From: a virus
IMG/VR virus record: IMGVR_UViG_3300005617_000141
Span: 1 to 36,669 of that record
Reading direction: 5' to 3' (one strand)
Length of the DNA: 36,669 bases
Part shown: positions 24,314-31,104 of the stretch, piece by piece
How the letters are laid out: every line of letters starts with the position of its first letter
How positions within the stretch are numbered: the stretch's first letter is position 1
Program-made: the position numbers and the translations under genes
Notes under the pieces: generated by a model
What the model saw: only the letters and a program-made list of their open reading frames with translations
Database searches by the model: none
What the model was told of the DNA's origin: nothing

Positions 24314-24726
24314 CACCTATCCGCTACCTCACCATCCACTGCGCGGCGACACCCGAAGGCCGCGACGTTTCCGCCGACACCATCGCGGCCTGGGACATCG
24401 CGAAATTCGGCCAGGAATCCTACCACCACATCGTCACGCTCGACGGGCACGATCATGTCCGCCTGCCCGATACGCGGCGCGGCGCCCACGTCGCCAAGGC
24501 GAACACCGGCAATATCGGCGTCTGCTATGTCGGTGGATGCGACAAGCAGATGCGGCCGAAGGACACCCGTACCGAGGCGCAGAAGATCACGCTGCAGGCG
24601 ATCGTGGCGGCCTATCGCATACGCTATCCGGGGATTGTCGTGCGCGGGCATAATGAGTGGCCGGGGGTGGCGAAGGCGTGTCCGAGTTTCAGTGTGGCCG
24701 CCGAGATAAAGGCGGGCAAGCTATGA
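24310..24726 (+). CDS. N-acetylmuramoyl-L-alanine amidase (T7 lysozyme-type endolysin)
   Basis: A 138-residue endolysin of the amidase_2 family. Zn ligands and catalytic residues line up with T7 lysozyme: His10 (TIHCAAT), Tyr38 (ESYHH), His114 (RGHNEW), Lys122 and Cys124 (AKACPSF). It cleaves the bond between the sugar and L-Ala of peptidoglycan, opening the wall at lysis. GTG start at 24310 overlaps the previous TGA. No signal sequence is present, so a holin is needed for export. Confidence 0.92.
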   Translation: MTPIRYLTIHCAATPEGRDVSADTIAAWDIAKFGQESYHHIVTLDGHDHVRLPDTRRGAHVAKANTGNIGVCYVGGCDKQMRPKDTRTEAQKITLQAIVAAYRIRYPGIVVRGHNEWPGVAKACPSFSVAAEIKAGKL

Positions 24727-25031
24727 AGCTGGTCGATCTAGAGCCGCGCTATTATGTGGTGAGTGGCAACCCGCATCCGGTCGGAATAACCTTCCGCTGC
24801 CCGCATTGCCATGCCAGCGGGCAGCGGCTCGCGATTGCCGTCCATCTTGACGGCACGAAGATGGATCCGGACCCGGACAATCCACAACAGCACGGCGCTG
24901 GCGAGTTCGTTTGGACGATCGCGGGTGGGGACAGCTTCGAGAACCTCACCCTGACGCCATCCATTGATGCAAGCCGTGGCGGCCATTGGCATGGCTTCAT
25001 AACGAACGGGCGGATCGAGGGGGGCATATGA
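24723..25031 (+). CDS. DUF6527-like hypothetical protein
   Basis: A 102-residue protein with a possible zinc site (FRCPHCHASGQ) and a C-terminal LTLTPSIDASRGGHWHGFITNG segment. This combination is found in phage proteins grouped as DUF6527, sometimes misnamed ammonia monooxygenase. Their function is unknown. ATG 24723 overlaps the amidase stop; this is a common neighbour of lysis genes. Confidence 0.65.
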   Translation: MKLVDLEPRYYVVSGNPHPVGITFRCPHCHASGQRLAIAVHLDGTKMDPDPDNPQQHGAGEFVWTIAGGDSFENLTLTPSIDASRGGHWHGFITNGRIEGGI

Positions 25032-25264
25032 GGCTCAACGCCCTACGTGGACCCAACGCCGGCCACTTCGATGTAGCCCGCATCCTGTGGGCGCTCTCGG
25101 TCGTCGCGGGCATCGCCTATCCCGGCGTTCACCTGATCGTGAACCATCAATTCTCGATCATCGAGTTTGGCACCGGCATGGGCATTTTGCTCGCGGGCGG
25201 CGGTGGCGCTGTGGCCATGAAAGATACGGCGGTTGCGAAGGCCGTGAAGGGAGGCGAGGCATGA
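25028..25264 (+). CDS. holin candidate with two membrane segments
   Basis: A 78-residue protein with two hydrophobic segments (about residues 19-39 and 45-66), no signal cleavage site and a charged C terminus. This is the size and layout of a class II holin. It follows the amidase and precedes the spanins. Holin identity is inferred by location and topology. Confidence 0.6.
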   Translation: MRLNALRGPNAGHFDVARILWALSVVAGIAYPGVHLIVNHQFSIIEFGTGMGILLAGGGGAVAMKDTAVAKAVKGGEA

Positions 25265-25380
25265 ACAACGATCTCGACAATCTACCACGCACGCTTCTGA
25301 TCGGCTGTGCTGTCGTCCTTCTCGGTATCGCGGCGATGGTTCTGCTTGTCATCGGCGCGATCAAGGGGCTGCTGTCATGA
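25261..25380 (+). CDS. small membrane protein of the lysis cassette
   Basis: A 39-residue protein with one strong transmembrane segment (about residues 11-33) and a short polar N terminus. Starts at ATG 25261 (ATGA) and ends in the Rz start overlap. Could be a pinholin, antiholin or a second holin. No motif separates these. Confidence 0.6.
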   Translation: MNNDLDNLPRTLLIGCAVVLLGIAAMVLLVIGAIKGLLS

Positions 25381-25763
25381 TGCCCATATGGCTCTATATC
25401 GCCGCAGGAAGCGCGCTGGCTGGGGCCGTGGGAGGCTGGGCAGTCCGAGACGCCTTCGCGGACAGCGCTGCCCTGAAGGCCGCAAATCGCCTCATAGCCG
25501 AGAAAGACCAGATGCAGGGGAAGATCGACCGGCAGGCCGCTGGGTTCGAGGCCTTTCGTCAGTCGATCGATCCTGTCCGCACTGAAGCCACTAACACCAT
25601 TCGCGAGGTCTACCGCAATGTCCCGGTTCCTGCCGATTGCGCTCTGCGCCCTGACGCTCTCCTCGTGCTCGAGGCCGCACGTCAGCGTGCCAATGCCGCC
25701 GCCGGCGGCGAACCTGGCGAGCCCCTGCCCACAGATAGCAGCCGTGCCGCCACTCGACCCTGA
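25377..25763 (+). CDS. i-spanin (Rz-like)
   Basis: A 128-residue protein with an N-terminal transmembrane segment (residues 3-24) and then an Ala/Gln-rich periplasmic coiled coil (about residues 30-75). This is the inner-membrane spanin pattern. A complete lipoprotein gene is embedded in its 3' half in another frame, the classic Rz/Rz1 arrangement. Together they fuse or disrupt the outer membrane at the last step of lysis. Confidence 0.82.
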   Translation: MMPIWLYIAAGSALAGAVGGWAVRDAFADSAALKAANRLIAEKDQMQGKIDRQAAGFEAFRQSIDPVRTEATNTIREVYRNVPVPADCALRPDALLVLEAARQRANAAAGGEPGEPLPTDSSRAATRP

Positions 25764-25866
25764 ACGCGCGCAATGGGAGGCGGGCCTTCTGCTCACCTAT
25801 GCCGAATGCGCGGCCAAGCACTTGGCGACGATCGGCGCGTGGGACGACGCGGTGAGGCGCAAATGA
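25618..25866 (+). CDS. o-spanin lipoprotein (Rz1-like), nested in Rz
   Basis: An 82-residue protein with a signal peptide and lipobox LTLSSC (Cys17 is the lipidation site). It is Pro-rich in residues 20-48 (PMPPPAANLASPCPQ, PPLDPERAQ), as expected for an Rz1-type outer-membrane spanin. The start lies 146 bases before the Rz stop and the frame runs 103 bases past it. This is direct evidence for a Gram-negative host. Confidence 0.85.
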   Translation: MSRFLPIALCALTLSSCSRPHVSVPMPPPAANLASPCPQIAAVPPLDPERAQWEAGLLLTYAECAAKHLATIGAWDDAVRRK

Positions 25867-26006
25867 CCGTCCACATCCAACCCTGGTGGCAAACCCTCGC
25901 CCTTTGGATCGGAGCACTACTGTCCGTGGCTGGCTTCGTGCTGGCCTTCCGCGTCCTGCACAAGGGCGACATCGATATCGAAGAGGAAGACGATGAAGAA
26001 TCTTGA
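25863..26006 (+). CDS. small membrane protein before the tail fibre
   Basis: A 47-residue protein with one transmembrane segment (about residues 10-31, LALWIGALLSVAGFVLAFRVL) and a strongly acidic tail (DIDIEEEDDEES). It overlaps the spanin stop by four bases (ATGA), and its end overlaps the fibre start. It might be an additional holin or an immunity or exclusion protein. Confidence 0.6.
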   Translation: MTVHIQPWWQTLALWIGALLSVAGFVLAFRVLHKGDIDIEEEDDEES

Positions 26007-27858
26007 CCGCCACCTGTCGCGCCTGCGGGCTCCGGAACTTGGCCTCGGGCTGGGCCTTGGACTGACGCGGCCTGGTGGTGGGGGAGGGGGCGCTCCAACG
26101 CTCCCCGCAGGCGCAACTGGCGTGTGGTACGCCTCGGACTATACGGCGACCCCGCGGAAGATGATCAAGAACTCGGCTGTTAACGGGACGGCGGACGCCA
26201 ACCTGCTAACGGCCTCGCGCAGGCAGTTCAGCAACGTCCGCTTTTTCACCACTTCGGGCACGCCGACGATAACTGATGCGAACGCCACCGCGCCGGACGG
26301 CACGACTTCCGCATCAACGCTGGCGAAAAGCACAGCGGTCGATTGGCAGCTTCGAGTTATAGGCGTTCCGCTCACGTCGTTCCCGGCGGGCACCTATACG
26401 ATCTGTTGCAGCGTACGCCTTGTCTCGGGATCGGGCGACTTCCGGCTTGGCGACAATAACGGGACGCTCACGGCGTTCACGGCGACAGGTTCGTGGCAGC
26501 GCTTCGCCGTGACGACAACGACCGGCGGCACGAACTTCTTCCCATATCTCCGCGCAGCCGCGACGCCGGCAATTCAGACGCTGGAGATATGCGACTTTGA
26601 AATATTCGCGGGATCTGCTGATCTCAATCCGGCACCGCTCTCCCTGGCGCCACTCGCGGAACGAAACGGCGACCTGAGGATCGGCGTCCATGCCTATGAC
26701 GCGAATAGCGTAGTGGCCGGGGGCTACCTTGTCAGCGCGAACAACGCGATGTCTCTGCTCAGCCTCGCTGCCAACCTGAGCAATAATTACACATTCGTTT
26801 ATGTCATTAAGCGGACTAACGCCCCATCGTCGATTGCCTATGTTCCAATCGCGTCCGACGCCATGAGCACGGGCGACCCGTTCATGATCGGGCAGCATAA
26901 CGGTCGGTGCGGGGCGCGGTTCAACGCGAACTATATCGACGGTGTCGCGGGCACAGTACAGCAGATGCTATTCAACGATCTGTGGGCGAAGGCTGGGGGC
27001 AGTCTGTTCACTGGTGCCAACCGATATAATGGCGCAGTGTCGTCGGTGTTCGTGAATGGCGTGAAAGGGATGAAGCGCAGCACAGTTATCGCCGCGCCAA
27101 GCGCCGTTAAAGATCTGCTCCTCCTGACTAACCGATCGAACTTGTACAGTGGCCTAGAACTTGCAGCCATTGCACACTGGCCGAGCGCGTTGACTGACGC
27201 GGAGGTGAAGCAGGCCGAAGCCGCGCTGCTGGCCCATGAAGCAAAGAGCGTCTCGAACAAGAAGACGATCTTCTTCTACGGCACGTCGATCACGAATGGA
27301 TTTGCGGGGAAGTCCTATCCCTACATCTACGCGAACAACGCTTCTCCAGAAGTTCACGGCTTCAATGGCGGCGTCAACGGCGCGACCGTCTCCGCGATCA
27401 GTACGTCTGTGGCAGCGGCCCTCACAGCACTGTCCGAGTCTCCGCCAGACCACCCGGTTATCTTCAGCCTCGAAATCGGCGCGAACGACCTCAACGGCTC
27501 ATATACCGGCGATCCATCTGGGCTTGCGACCGTCGTTGCCACGCTATGCGACAGTATTCGCACTGCGGGCTATAAGGTGGCCCTGCACACGGTGCTCAAC
27601 CGAACCGATGCCGGGGGGTCGATCGAGACCCAGCGGAACACCTATAATGGCATCATTCGCACATGGGTCGGCACGCATGTCGATGCCATCATAGACGTGG
27701 CGGCGGATGCTGTCATCGGTACGGCTACGTGGTGCGACGACGTCAATCTCTCCCGCGACAAGATACACCCCATCGGCGCTCCGATCACGGGGACTGAGAT
27801 CGATGTATATACGACCTATTGGGAACCGATCGCGCGGCCCATCCTGGACGCGCTTTGA
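25993..27858 (+). CDS. tail fibre with C-terminal SGNH hydrolase (esterase) domain
   Basis: A 621-residue receptor protein. Residues 1-40 carry a GLGLGLGL and Gly-rich linker. The middle part (about 45-410) is beta-rich and may hold one or two carbohydrate-binding jelly-roll modules. The C terminus is an SGNH/GDSL hydrolase: nucleophile Ser432 in FYGTSITNG, Asn498 in IGANDLNG, and Asp589/His592 in DKIHPIG. Such enzymes remove acetyl groups from surface polysaccharide, aiding adsorption. Ser occurs in GTS instead of the usual GDS. A good AGAGGAAG precedes ATG 25993. Confidence 0.85.
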   Translation: MKNLDRHLSRLRAPELGLGLGLGLTRPGGGGGGAPTLPAGATGVWYASDYTATPRKMIKNSAVNGTADANLLTASRRQFSNVRFFTTSGTPTITDANATAPDGTTSASTLAKSTAVDWQLRVIGVPLTSFPAGTYTICCSVRLVSGSGDFRLGDNNGTLTAFTATGSWQRFAVTTTTGGTNFFPYLRAAATPAIQTLEICDFEIFAGSADLNPAPLSLAPLAERNGDLRIGVHAYDANSVVAGGYLVSANNAMSLLSLAANLSNNYTFVYVIKRTNAPSSIAYVPIASDAMSTGDPFMIGQHNGRCGARFNANYIDGVAGTVQQMLFNDLWAKAGGSLFTGANRYNGAVSSVFVNGVKGMKRSTVIAAPSAVKDLLLLTNRSNLYSGLELAAIAHWPSALTDAEVKQAEAALLAHEAKSVSNKKTIFFYGTSITNGFAGKSYPYIYANNASPEVHGFNGGVNGATVSAISTSVAAALTALSESPPDHPVIFSLEIGANDLNGSYTGDPSGLATVVATLCDSIRTAGYKVALHTVLNRTDAGGSIETQRNTYNGIIRTWVGTHVDAIIDVAADAVIGTATWCDDVNLSRDKIHPIGAPITGTEIDVYTTYWEPIARPILDAL

Positions 27859-27881
27859 GGCGCCCCATCGACCCACGAACC

Positions 27882-28235
27882 TTAATCACCCAGCAGTGCC
27901 TTAGGTCGATCACGCCACCCCGCAGGCCCCAGCACGACGCCTCCGGTCTCGACATCAATCCACGCGCCCTTGTTCTTATCCCAGGCGTCACGGTGCCACC
28001 TTGCCCTGTAGACATGTCCTGTCGCGGCCCGGATGAGGATGGCCTTGTTGCGGGGTGCTGTATCGAGGGAAAGGAAGTTCTCCTCCACGGCTCGTTTCTG
28101 GAAGGCTTCGTCGAGCTTTAGCTGGGCTTCCGAGCGAGGATGTTTCCGGGCCGCTCGCGAGTGATGATAGAATGCCGCGATCGTCTGTTCGCGGGCGTAT
28201 TCGGAGGCGCGTTCTTTCGGGGTTTGATCGGGCAT
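27882..28235 (-). CDS. DUF551-type hypothetical protein
   Basis: A leftward 117-residue protein with a helical N-terminal half and a C-terminal segment, DTAPRNKAILIRAATGHVYR and WIDVETGGVVLGPAGWRDRP, that matches the tryptophan/proline scaffold of DUF551-like phage proteins. It ends 23 bases from the fibre stop, so the operons meet tail to tail. Function unknown. Confidence 0.6.
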   Translation of the reverse strand: MPDQTPKERASEYAREQTIAAFYHHSRAARKHPRSEAQLKLDEAFQKRAVEENFLSLDTAPRNKAILIRAATGHVYRARWHRDAWDKNKGAWIDVETGGVVLGPAGWRDRPKALLGD

Positions 28236-28366
28236 CAGAAGTCGACGCCCCTTTCCTCCATGACGGAAGCAACCCGGTCCACCTCGGGATCATCCGGGTC
28301 CAGCGATTCATACAGCTCGACCAGTTCGAGATCGGTCAGGGTGGATAGGTCGGGGAGGTCAGGCAT
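28235..28366 (-). CDS. small acidic hypothetical protein
   Basis: A 43-residue leftward frame from ATG 28366: acidic, with the repeats LSTLTDLELVELYESLDPDDPE. Its stop overlaps the next gene's start. A TTG at 28501 would extend it by 45 Pro-rich residues that look non-coding; it overlaps the stop of the upstream gene, so it cannot be excluded. No family recognised. Confidence 0.45.
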   Translation of the reverse strand: MPDLPDLSTLTDLELVELYESLDPDDPEVDRVASVMEERGVDF

Positions 28367-28497
28367 CTGTTTAAGGTGGACCGATTCGACGATCTTGGGT
28401 AGAGGGGATGTGTGATGCGGCGGTGCTGATGGAAGCACACTGACCGGGACGGAACAACGTCGGGCCTTTGCGTGAATGCGTAAGGGTGGGTTGGGTG

Positions 28498-28773
28498 TCA
28501 AAATTCGTAAAGTACGATGATTTGCTCGTGCTTGCGTATTGCCGCAATCAAGGATTGGAAGGCATCCTCTATGTCCTGAGCGTAGTCGAATGGCGGATCT
28601 TTTTCGCCCTTCATCTGCCTCTCACCAACAGTTTGCAGCAATGGGATATGATCCTTGCCAAGGGTGCCGTAGAGGCCGTTGTCGAGTAGTAACTGATGCA
28701 TCATGGACCGCCACCCCGGCGTTACCCAACGTGTCTCAGGCTCAATCGGCTGCCATCCTATAGAAACGCCCAT
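28498..28773 (-). CDS. hypothetical accessory protein
   Basis: A leftward 91-residue protein. The start ATG 28773 is chosen because GAGG lies 6 bases upstream; a TTG at 28785 is possible. The N terminus is WQPIEPETRWVTPGWRSMMHQ, and the rest has a helix around AQDIEDAFQSLIAAIRKHEQ. A tRNA fragment lies upstream in the leader. I do not recognise the family. Confidence 0.6.
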   Translation of the reverse strand: MGVSIGWQPIEPETRWVTPGWRSMMHQLLLDNGLYGTLGKDHIPLLQTVGERQMKGEKDPPFDYAQDIEDAFQSLIAAIRKHEQIIVLYEF

Positions 28774-28788
28774 TTCGGTCCTCAATCT

Positions 28789-28836
28789 CCCGACTTCTAT
28801 GCGGGTGTGTTGTGGGTTCGAATCCCGCCGCGGAAG
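28789..28836 (+). other. partial tRNA-Arg(TCT)-like 3' half
   Basis: The sequence keeps the anticodon arm (stem CCCGA/GCGGG with 4 of 5 pairs; loop CTTCTAT, anticodon TCT at 28796-28798), a short variable region and a T-arm with GTGGG-TTCGAAT-CCCGC (28812-28828), followed by CGCGGAA. No matching 5' acceptor or D-arm is found upstream. It cannot fold as a complete tRNA, so it is probably a fragment. Possible origins are an old or foreign attachment site. Confidence 0.6.
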
Positions 28837-28854
28837 CCCGCATCACCTTCCCGC

Positions 28855-28871
28855 GCGGGGCTAGGGGGTGG
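28855..28871 (+). repeat. 17-bp direct repeat, copy 1
   Basis: GCGGGGCTAGGGGGTGG; the same 17 bases recur at 29120-29136. This copy spans the stop codon (TAG on the minus strand) of the gene ending at 28861. The other lies in the next gene's end. It may reflect duplication of a gene tail. Confidence 0.5.
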
Positions 28872-29103
28872 GCGTAGCCGGTAGCGGCATCCAGTGGCTT
28901 GGGGGTGGCCCAGGAACACGCTGGTATCCTCCATCTTCGCGGAACATCATCCATGATCCCATATAGGACCGGGCAACAACGCGCCTGATGCCATTCCATA
29001 CAAGCACATCAACCTCTTGGGGCGCTGAGATAATCGGCATCCATAGGTCAGGAGTAGCCCAGCTTTTCGGGTCATATAGGCAAGACCATTCAACTTTGCT
29101 CAT
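28861..29103 (-). CDS. DUF551-type hypothetical protein
   Basis: A leftward 80-residue protein ending SHWMPLPATPTP. This SHWMPLP ending, together with WMPIISAPQEVDVLVWNG, is typical of DUF551, a small phage domain of unknown function. Start ATG 29103 overlaps the previous stop (ATGA). A second DUF551-like gene is at 27882-28235. Confidence 0.7.
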   Translation of the reverse strand: MSKVEWSCLYDPKSWATPDLWMPIISAPQEVDVLVWNGIRRVVARSYMGSWMMFREDGGYQRVPGPPPSHWMPLPATPTP

Positions 29104-29297
29104 CCTTCATCCTTCTCGGGCGGGGCTAGGGGGTGGTATGTCCCGCCCGCAAGAACCTCGTCAATTCGTCCTGCGGTCGCGCGTAGAAAGCCCGAAAGGT
29201 TCGGAATTGGCTCACCGCGCTCAAGGATGGCCGCGATATCGAACATCCTATCCCGCGATAGGACCAGCGCCTCGCTAAACCGCTCCGCGTCGTCCAT
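29100..29297 (-). CDS. small hypothetical protein
   Basis: A leftward 65-residue protein with a strong GGAGG before ATG 29297. It is helical and acidic (DDAERFSEALVLSRDRMFD) with a proline-rich end (YHPLAPPEKDEG). Overlaps the next gene by four bases. No family recognised. Confidence 0.6.
   Translation of the reverse strand: MDDAERFSEALVLSRDRMFDIAAILERGEPIPNLSGFLRATAGRIDEVLAGGTYHPLAPPEKDEG
29120..29136 (+). repeat. 17-bp direct repeat, copy 2
   Basis: GCGGGGCTAGGGGGTGG, identical to 28855-28871, 265 bases downstream of it. In the minus-strand gene it codes within YHPLAPP. Confidence 0.5.
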
Positions 29298-29338
29298 CTA
29301 TACCTCCTTATGGCCGGGGGTGGGGGTGAGAATATCCC

Positions 29339-29359
29339 TGCGGTAAAAGTGCGGTAAAC
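29339..29359 (+). repeat. integrase arm-type repeat pair (left of attP core)
   Basis: Two tandem units TGCGGTAAAA and GTGCGGTAAAC, spaced about one helical turn. The same pair lies at 29535-29556 on the other side of the tRNA-like core. Paired short repeats flanking a core are the hallmark of integrase arm sites. The left pair is about 90 bases from the core. Confidence 0.55.
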
Positions 29360-29448
29360 ATGCCATCGACTCGGGCAATGTTCCCATGCCGTTCGCATTT
29401 GACCGATTCAGAAAACCTATATATTGCCCCGTTTGGGCGGGACGGCGC

Positions 29449-29495
29449 AAGCTTCCCAAGCTTACGACGAGGGTTCGATTCCCTTCACCCGCTCC
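29449..29495 (+). other. attachment site core: 3' half of tRNA-Gly(CCC)
   Basis: This 47-base segment reads as the 3' half of tRNA-Gly: anticodon loop TTCCCAA (anticodon CCC) in a stem of AAGC/GCTT, T-arm GAGGG-TTCGATT-CCCTT and acceptor strand CACCCGC followed by TCC. A matching 5' half is absent. Phages commonly integrate at the 3' end of tRNA genes and carry this copy so that the tRNA is restored. The integrase gene ends 8 bases downstream. Here both flanks are phage genes, so the site is attP or an att junction in tandem DNA. Confidence 0.78.
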
Positions 29496-29502
29496 GCAGT
29501 TT

Positions 29503-30735
29503 TCAGCCATTTTCTGAACTCCCCGCGATTTTTAGTGCGGTAACAGTGCGGTAAACGTCGTTTCCGAACGCCCCCGGCGCCAGCTTTTCAATCTCGTCGA
29601 TGATCGATTCGGTAGCCGCCAGCGCCAGCCCATAATTGGCCGGATCGGGCAGCGCGTAGATGTCGCTGATGCTCGATTTGACATGGCCGAGCCACATTTC
29701 GCCCTGCCGCCAATTTGCCTCTCCGATGCGCGATCGAACCAGTGTCGCCATCGAGCGCCGGATGAGCTTTGGTCCGGCCTCACGGTCGCCCGGCAGGCCA
29801 AGCGCTTTGCGCATATTATCCCACGGCCCCCGGATTAGATCGACGGGCATGTATTTTCCGGCGAAGTCCAGATGCGGCGAAAACTGGCTCGCGATCGGGA
29901 TACGCCCACGATATTTCTTCGTCTGTCGCCGGCCTGGGGGATTGAGATCCAGAACGCGAGCGGCCGGGGCCCATTGCGGGGCTGTCAGGTCGAATATCTC
30001 TTCGGGCCTTGCCCAGGTCGCCACGGCTGCGCGTAGGTAGCGCAGCAGGTTCGTGCGATAGCCTATATAGACTTGACGCTCCTTCTCGCTGCGGATGTTG
30101 GGCCCCTGTGGATCGAGGCAGAACCGGAACATGGCCGCAAGCTCATCCACGGTAGAACGGTGCTTGGGCGACGCCGCCACCGCCTTGGGTTGTTCGGCTG
30201 TGAACTGCGCACGCTGGCCAGGTGTGGCGTTGATAGCGGCTGCGAGCTGGAGAACGCAGCCCTCGACCGCGCCGATAGTGCGAACGCGCGTTGTGCGGCC
30301 CTGAACGACGGGCTTTGCCGAAAGCCATTTCCGGAAGCCGTCGATCCACCGTTGATCAATCTGCGCGCAGGTGACGGCGGGGTTCATGATTGCGAGATAT
30401 TCGACGGCATGGGCCAGCCTGCCCTTGGTCGCCCGGTAGCCAGTCTTGCCTTCGCTCAACAGCAGATAGTCGGCTATGGCGTTGGCAAGCAGGGGACTGG
30501 CCTCTCCGTCGAAGGGTCTACCGCATGTCTCGCAAAAGCGCTGCCCGGTTGCCTGAAGGTACATGCGATCGAGCGCTAGCCGGGCCTGCCCGTTATCGAC
30601 TGTACCCGCCGAAGCGCTGCGCTCACGTCTTGAGGCGCTGTCGTACCAGACGATTTCGTGGTTACGCCCCTCGCGGGCGTAGAGCTTGAAGTCTCCGCGC
30701 TGATAGAGCGGCTTCGGGCGCTTCGTTTTAGGCAC
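29503..30735 (-). CDS. int: tyrosine integrase
   Basis: A leftward 410-residue tyrosine recombinase. The N-terminal half has a strand-rich DFKLYAREGRNHEIVWYD arm domain and a CETCGRP pair that may bind zinc. In the catalytic half I see WARPEEIFDL (Arg box), KKYRGRIPI (Lys), KLIRRSMATLVR (His-x-x-Arg box, with Lys at the His site), WLGH (His) and DIYA (Tyr nucleophile). GTG 30735 is the only reasonable start. It ends beside the tRNA-like attP, so it mediates integration at tRNA-Gly. Confidence 0.9.
   Translation of the reverse strand: MPKTKRPKPLYQRGDFKLYAREGRNHEIVWYDSASRRERSASAGTVDNGQARLALDRMYLQATGQRFCETCGRPFDGEASPLLANAIADYLLLSEGKTGYRATKGRLAHAVEYLAIMNPAVTCAQIDQRWIDGFRKWLSAKPVVQGRTTRVRTIGAVEGCVLQLAAAINATPGQRAQFTAEQPKAVAASPKHRSTVDELAAMFRFCLDPQGPNIRSEKERQVYIGYRTNLLRYLRAAVATWARPEEIFDLTAPQWAPAARVLDLNPPGRRQTKKYRGRIPIASQFSPHLDFAGKYMPVDLIRGPWDNMRKALGLPGDREAGPKLIRRSMATLVRSRIGEANWRQGEMWLGHVKSSISDIYALPDPANYGLALAATESIIDEIEKLAPGAFGNDVYRTVTALKIAGSSENG
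29535..29556 (+). repeat. integrase arm-type repeat pair (right of attP core)
   Basis: Two tandem units GTGCGGTAACA and GTGCGGTAAAC within the 3' end of the integrase gene, 40 bases from the core. It mirrors the pair at 29339-29359. Because this pair lies in coding sequence, chance is less easy to exclude than for the left pair. Confidence 0.5.
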
Positions 30736-30890
30736 TGGTCCCTCTGCATTTCGGTGACGGCCTCGCGGAACTTGGCAATAGCGCCCGTCGCGACAAGCAG
30801 GTCAAGATCGGTCGGCGATAGCTGTATGCTCCGCTCGGACTCGATCTTCCGCGTCAGGCGCCGGTCCAGGTCAAAGATATGCGCTGTCAT
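30576..30890 (-). CDS. hypothetical protein overlapping integrase start
   Basis: A leftward 104-residue protein from ATG 30890 (GAGGGGTAGG precedes it). The first 60 residues (HIFDLDRRLTRKIESERSIQ and VATGAIAKFREAVTEMQRDQ) look like a genuine small helical protein. The last 53 codons lie in the integrase coding region (160-base overlap) and are Ser/Arg-rich. Either the overlap is real or the protein ends early. It may help excision or integration; no excisionase motif was seen. Confidence 0.55.
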   Translation of the reverse strand: MTAHIFDLDRRLTRKIESERSIQLSPTDLDLLVATGAIAKFREAVTEMQRDQCLKRSARSRSISAETSSSTPARGVTTKSSGTTAPQDVSAALRRVQSITGRPG

Positions 30891-30891
30891 C

Positions 30892-31104
30892 CTACCCCTC
30901 CACCCCGCTACCGGCGCGGGCTTTGCCGAGATGCAATGTGCTCGCGCGGGAAAGGAATTCGCTGAAGGTGATCGGAAAGCCGACAGCTTCGCGGAATAAG
31001 ACATAGGCGGCCCATCGGGCTTTGCCCGGCGTCTCAGCAAGAAACGGCTCGACATCGTAGCCGTCGATCAGGATAGCGTAGCGCTTCAACGTTCGCCCGC
31101 TCAT
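30892..31104 (-). CDS. small hypothetical protein
   Basis: A leftward 70-residue protein. RYAILIDGYDVEPFLAETPGKARWAAYVLFREAVG is a well-defined segment, likely an alpha/beta fold, seen in small phage proteins of no known role. Ends one base before the next start. No RNA or DNA binding motif. Confidence 0.6.
   Translation of the reverse strand: MSGRTLKRYAILIDGYDVEPFLAETPGKARWAAYVLFREAVGFPITFSEFLSRASTLHLGKARAGSGVEG

Noticed and set aside
28789-28836. Complete tRNA gene
   Set aside because: No 5' acceptor or D-arm can be paired; only the 3' half is present.
28742-28999. Leftward 85-codon frame containing AGFEPTTH
   Set aside because: This peptide is the typical mistranslation of an antisense tRNA T-arm; it reflects the tRNA fragment, not a protein.
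29298-29510. Leftward 70-codon frame containing GEGNRTLV
   Set aside because: Again an antisense reading of the tRNA-Gly 3' half in the attachment site.
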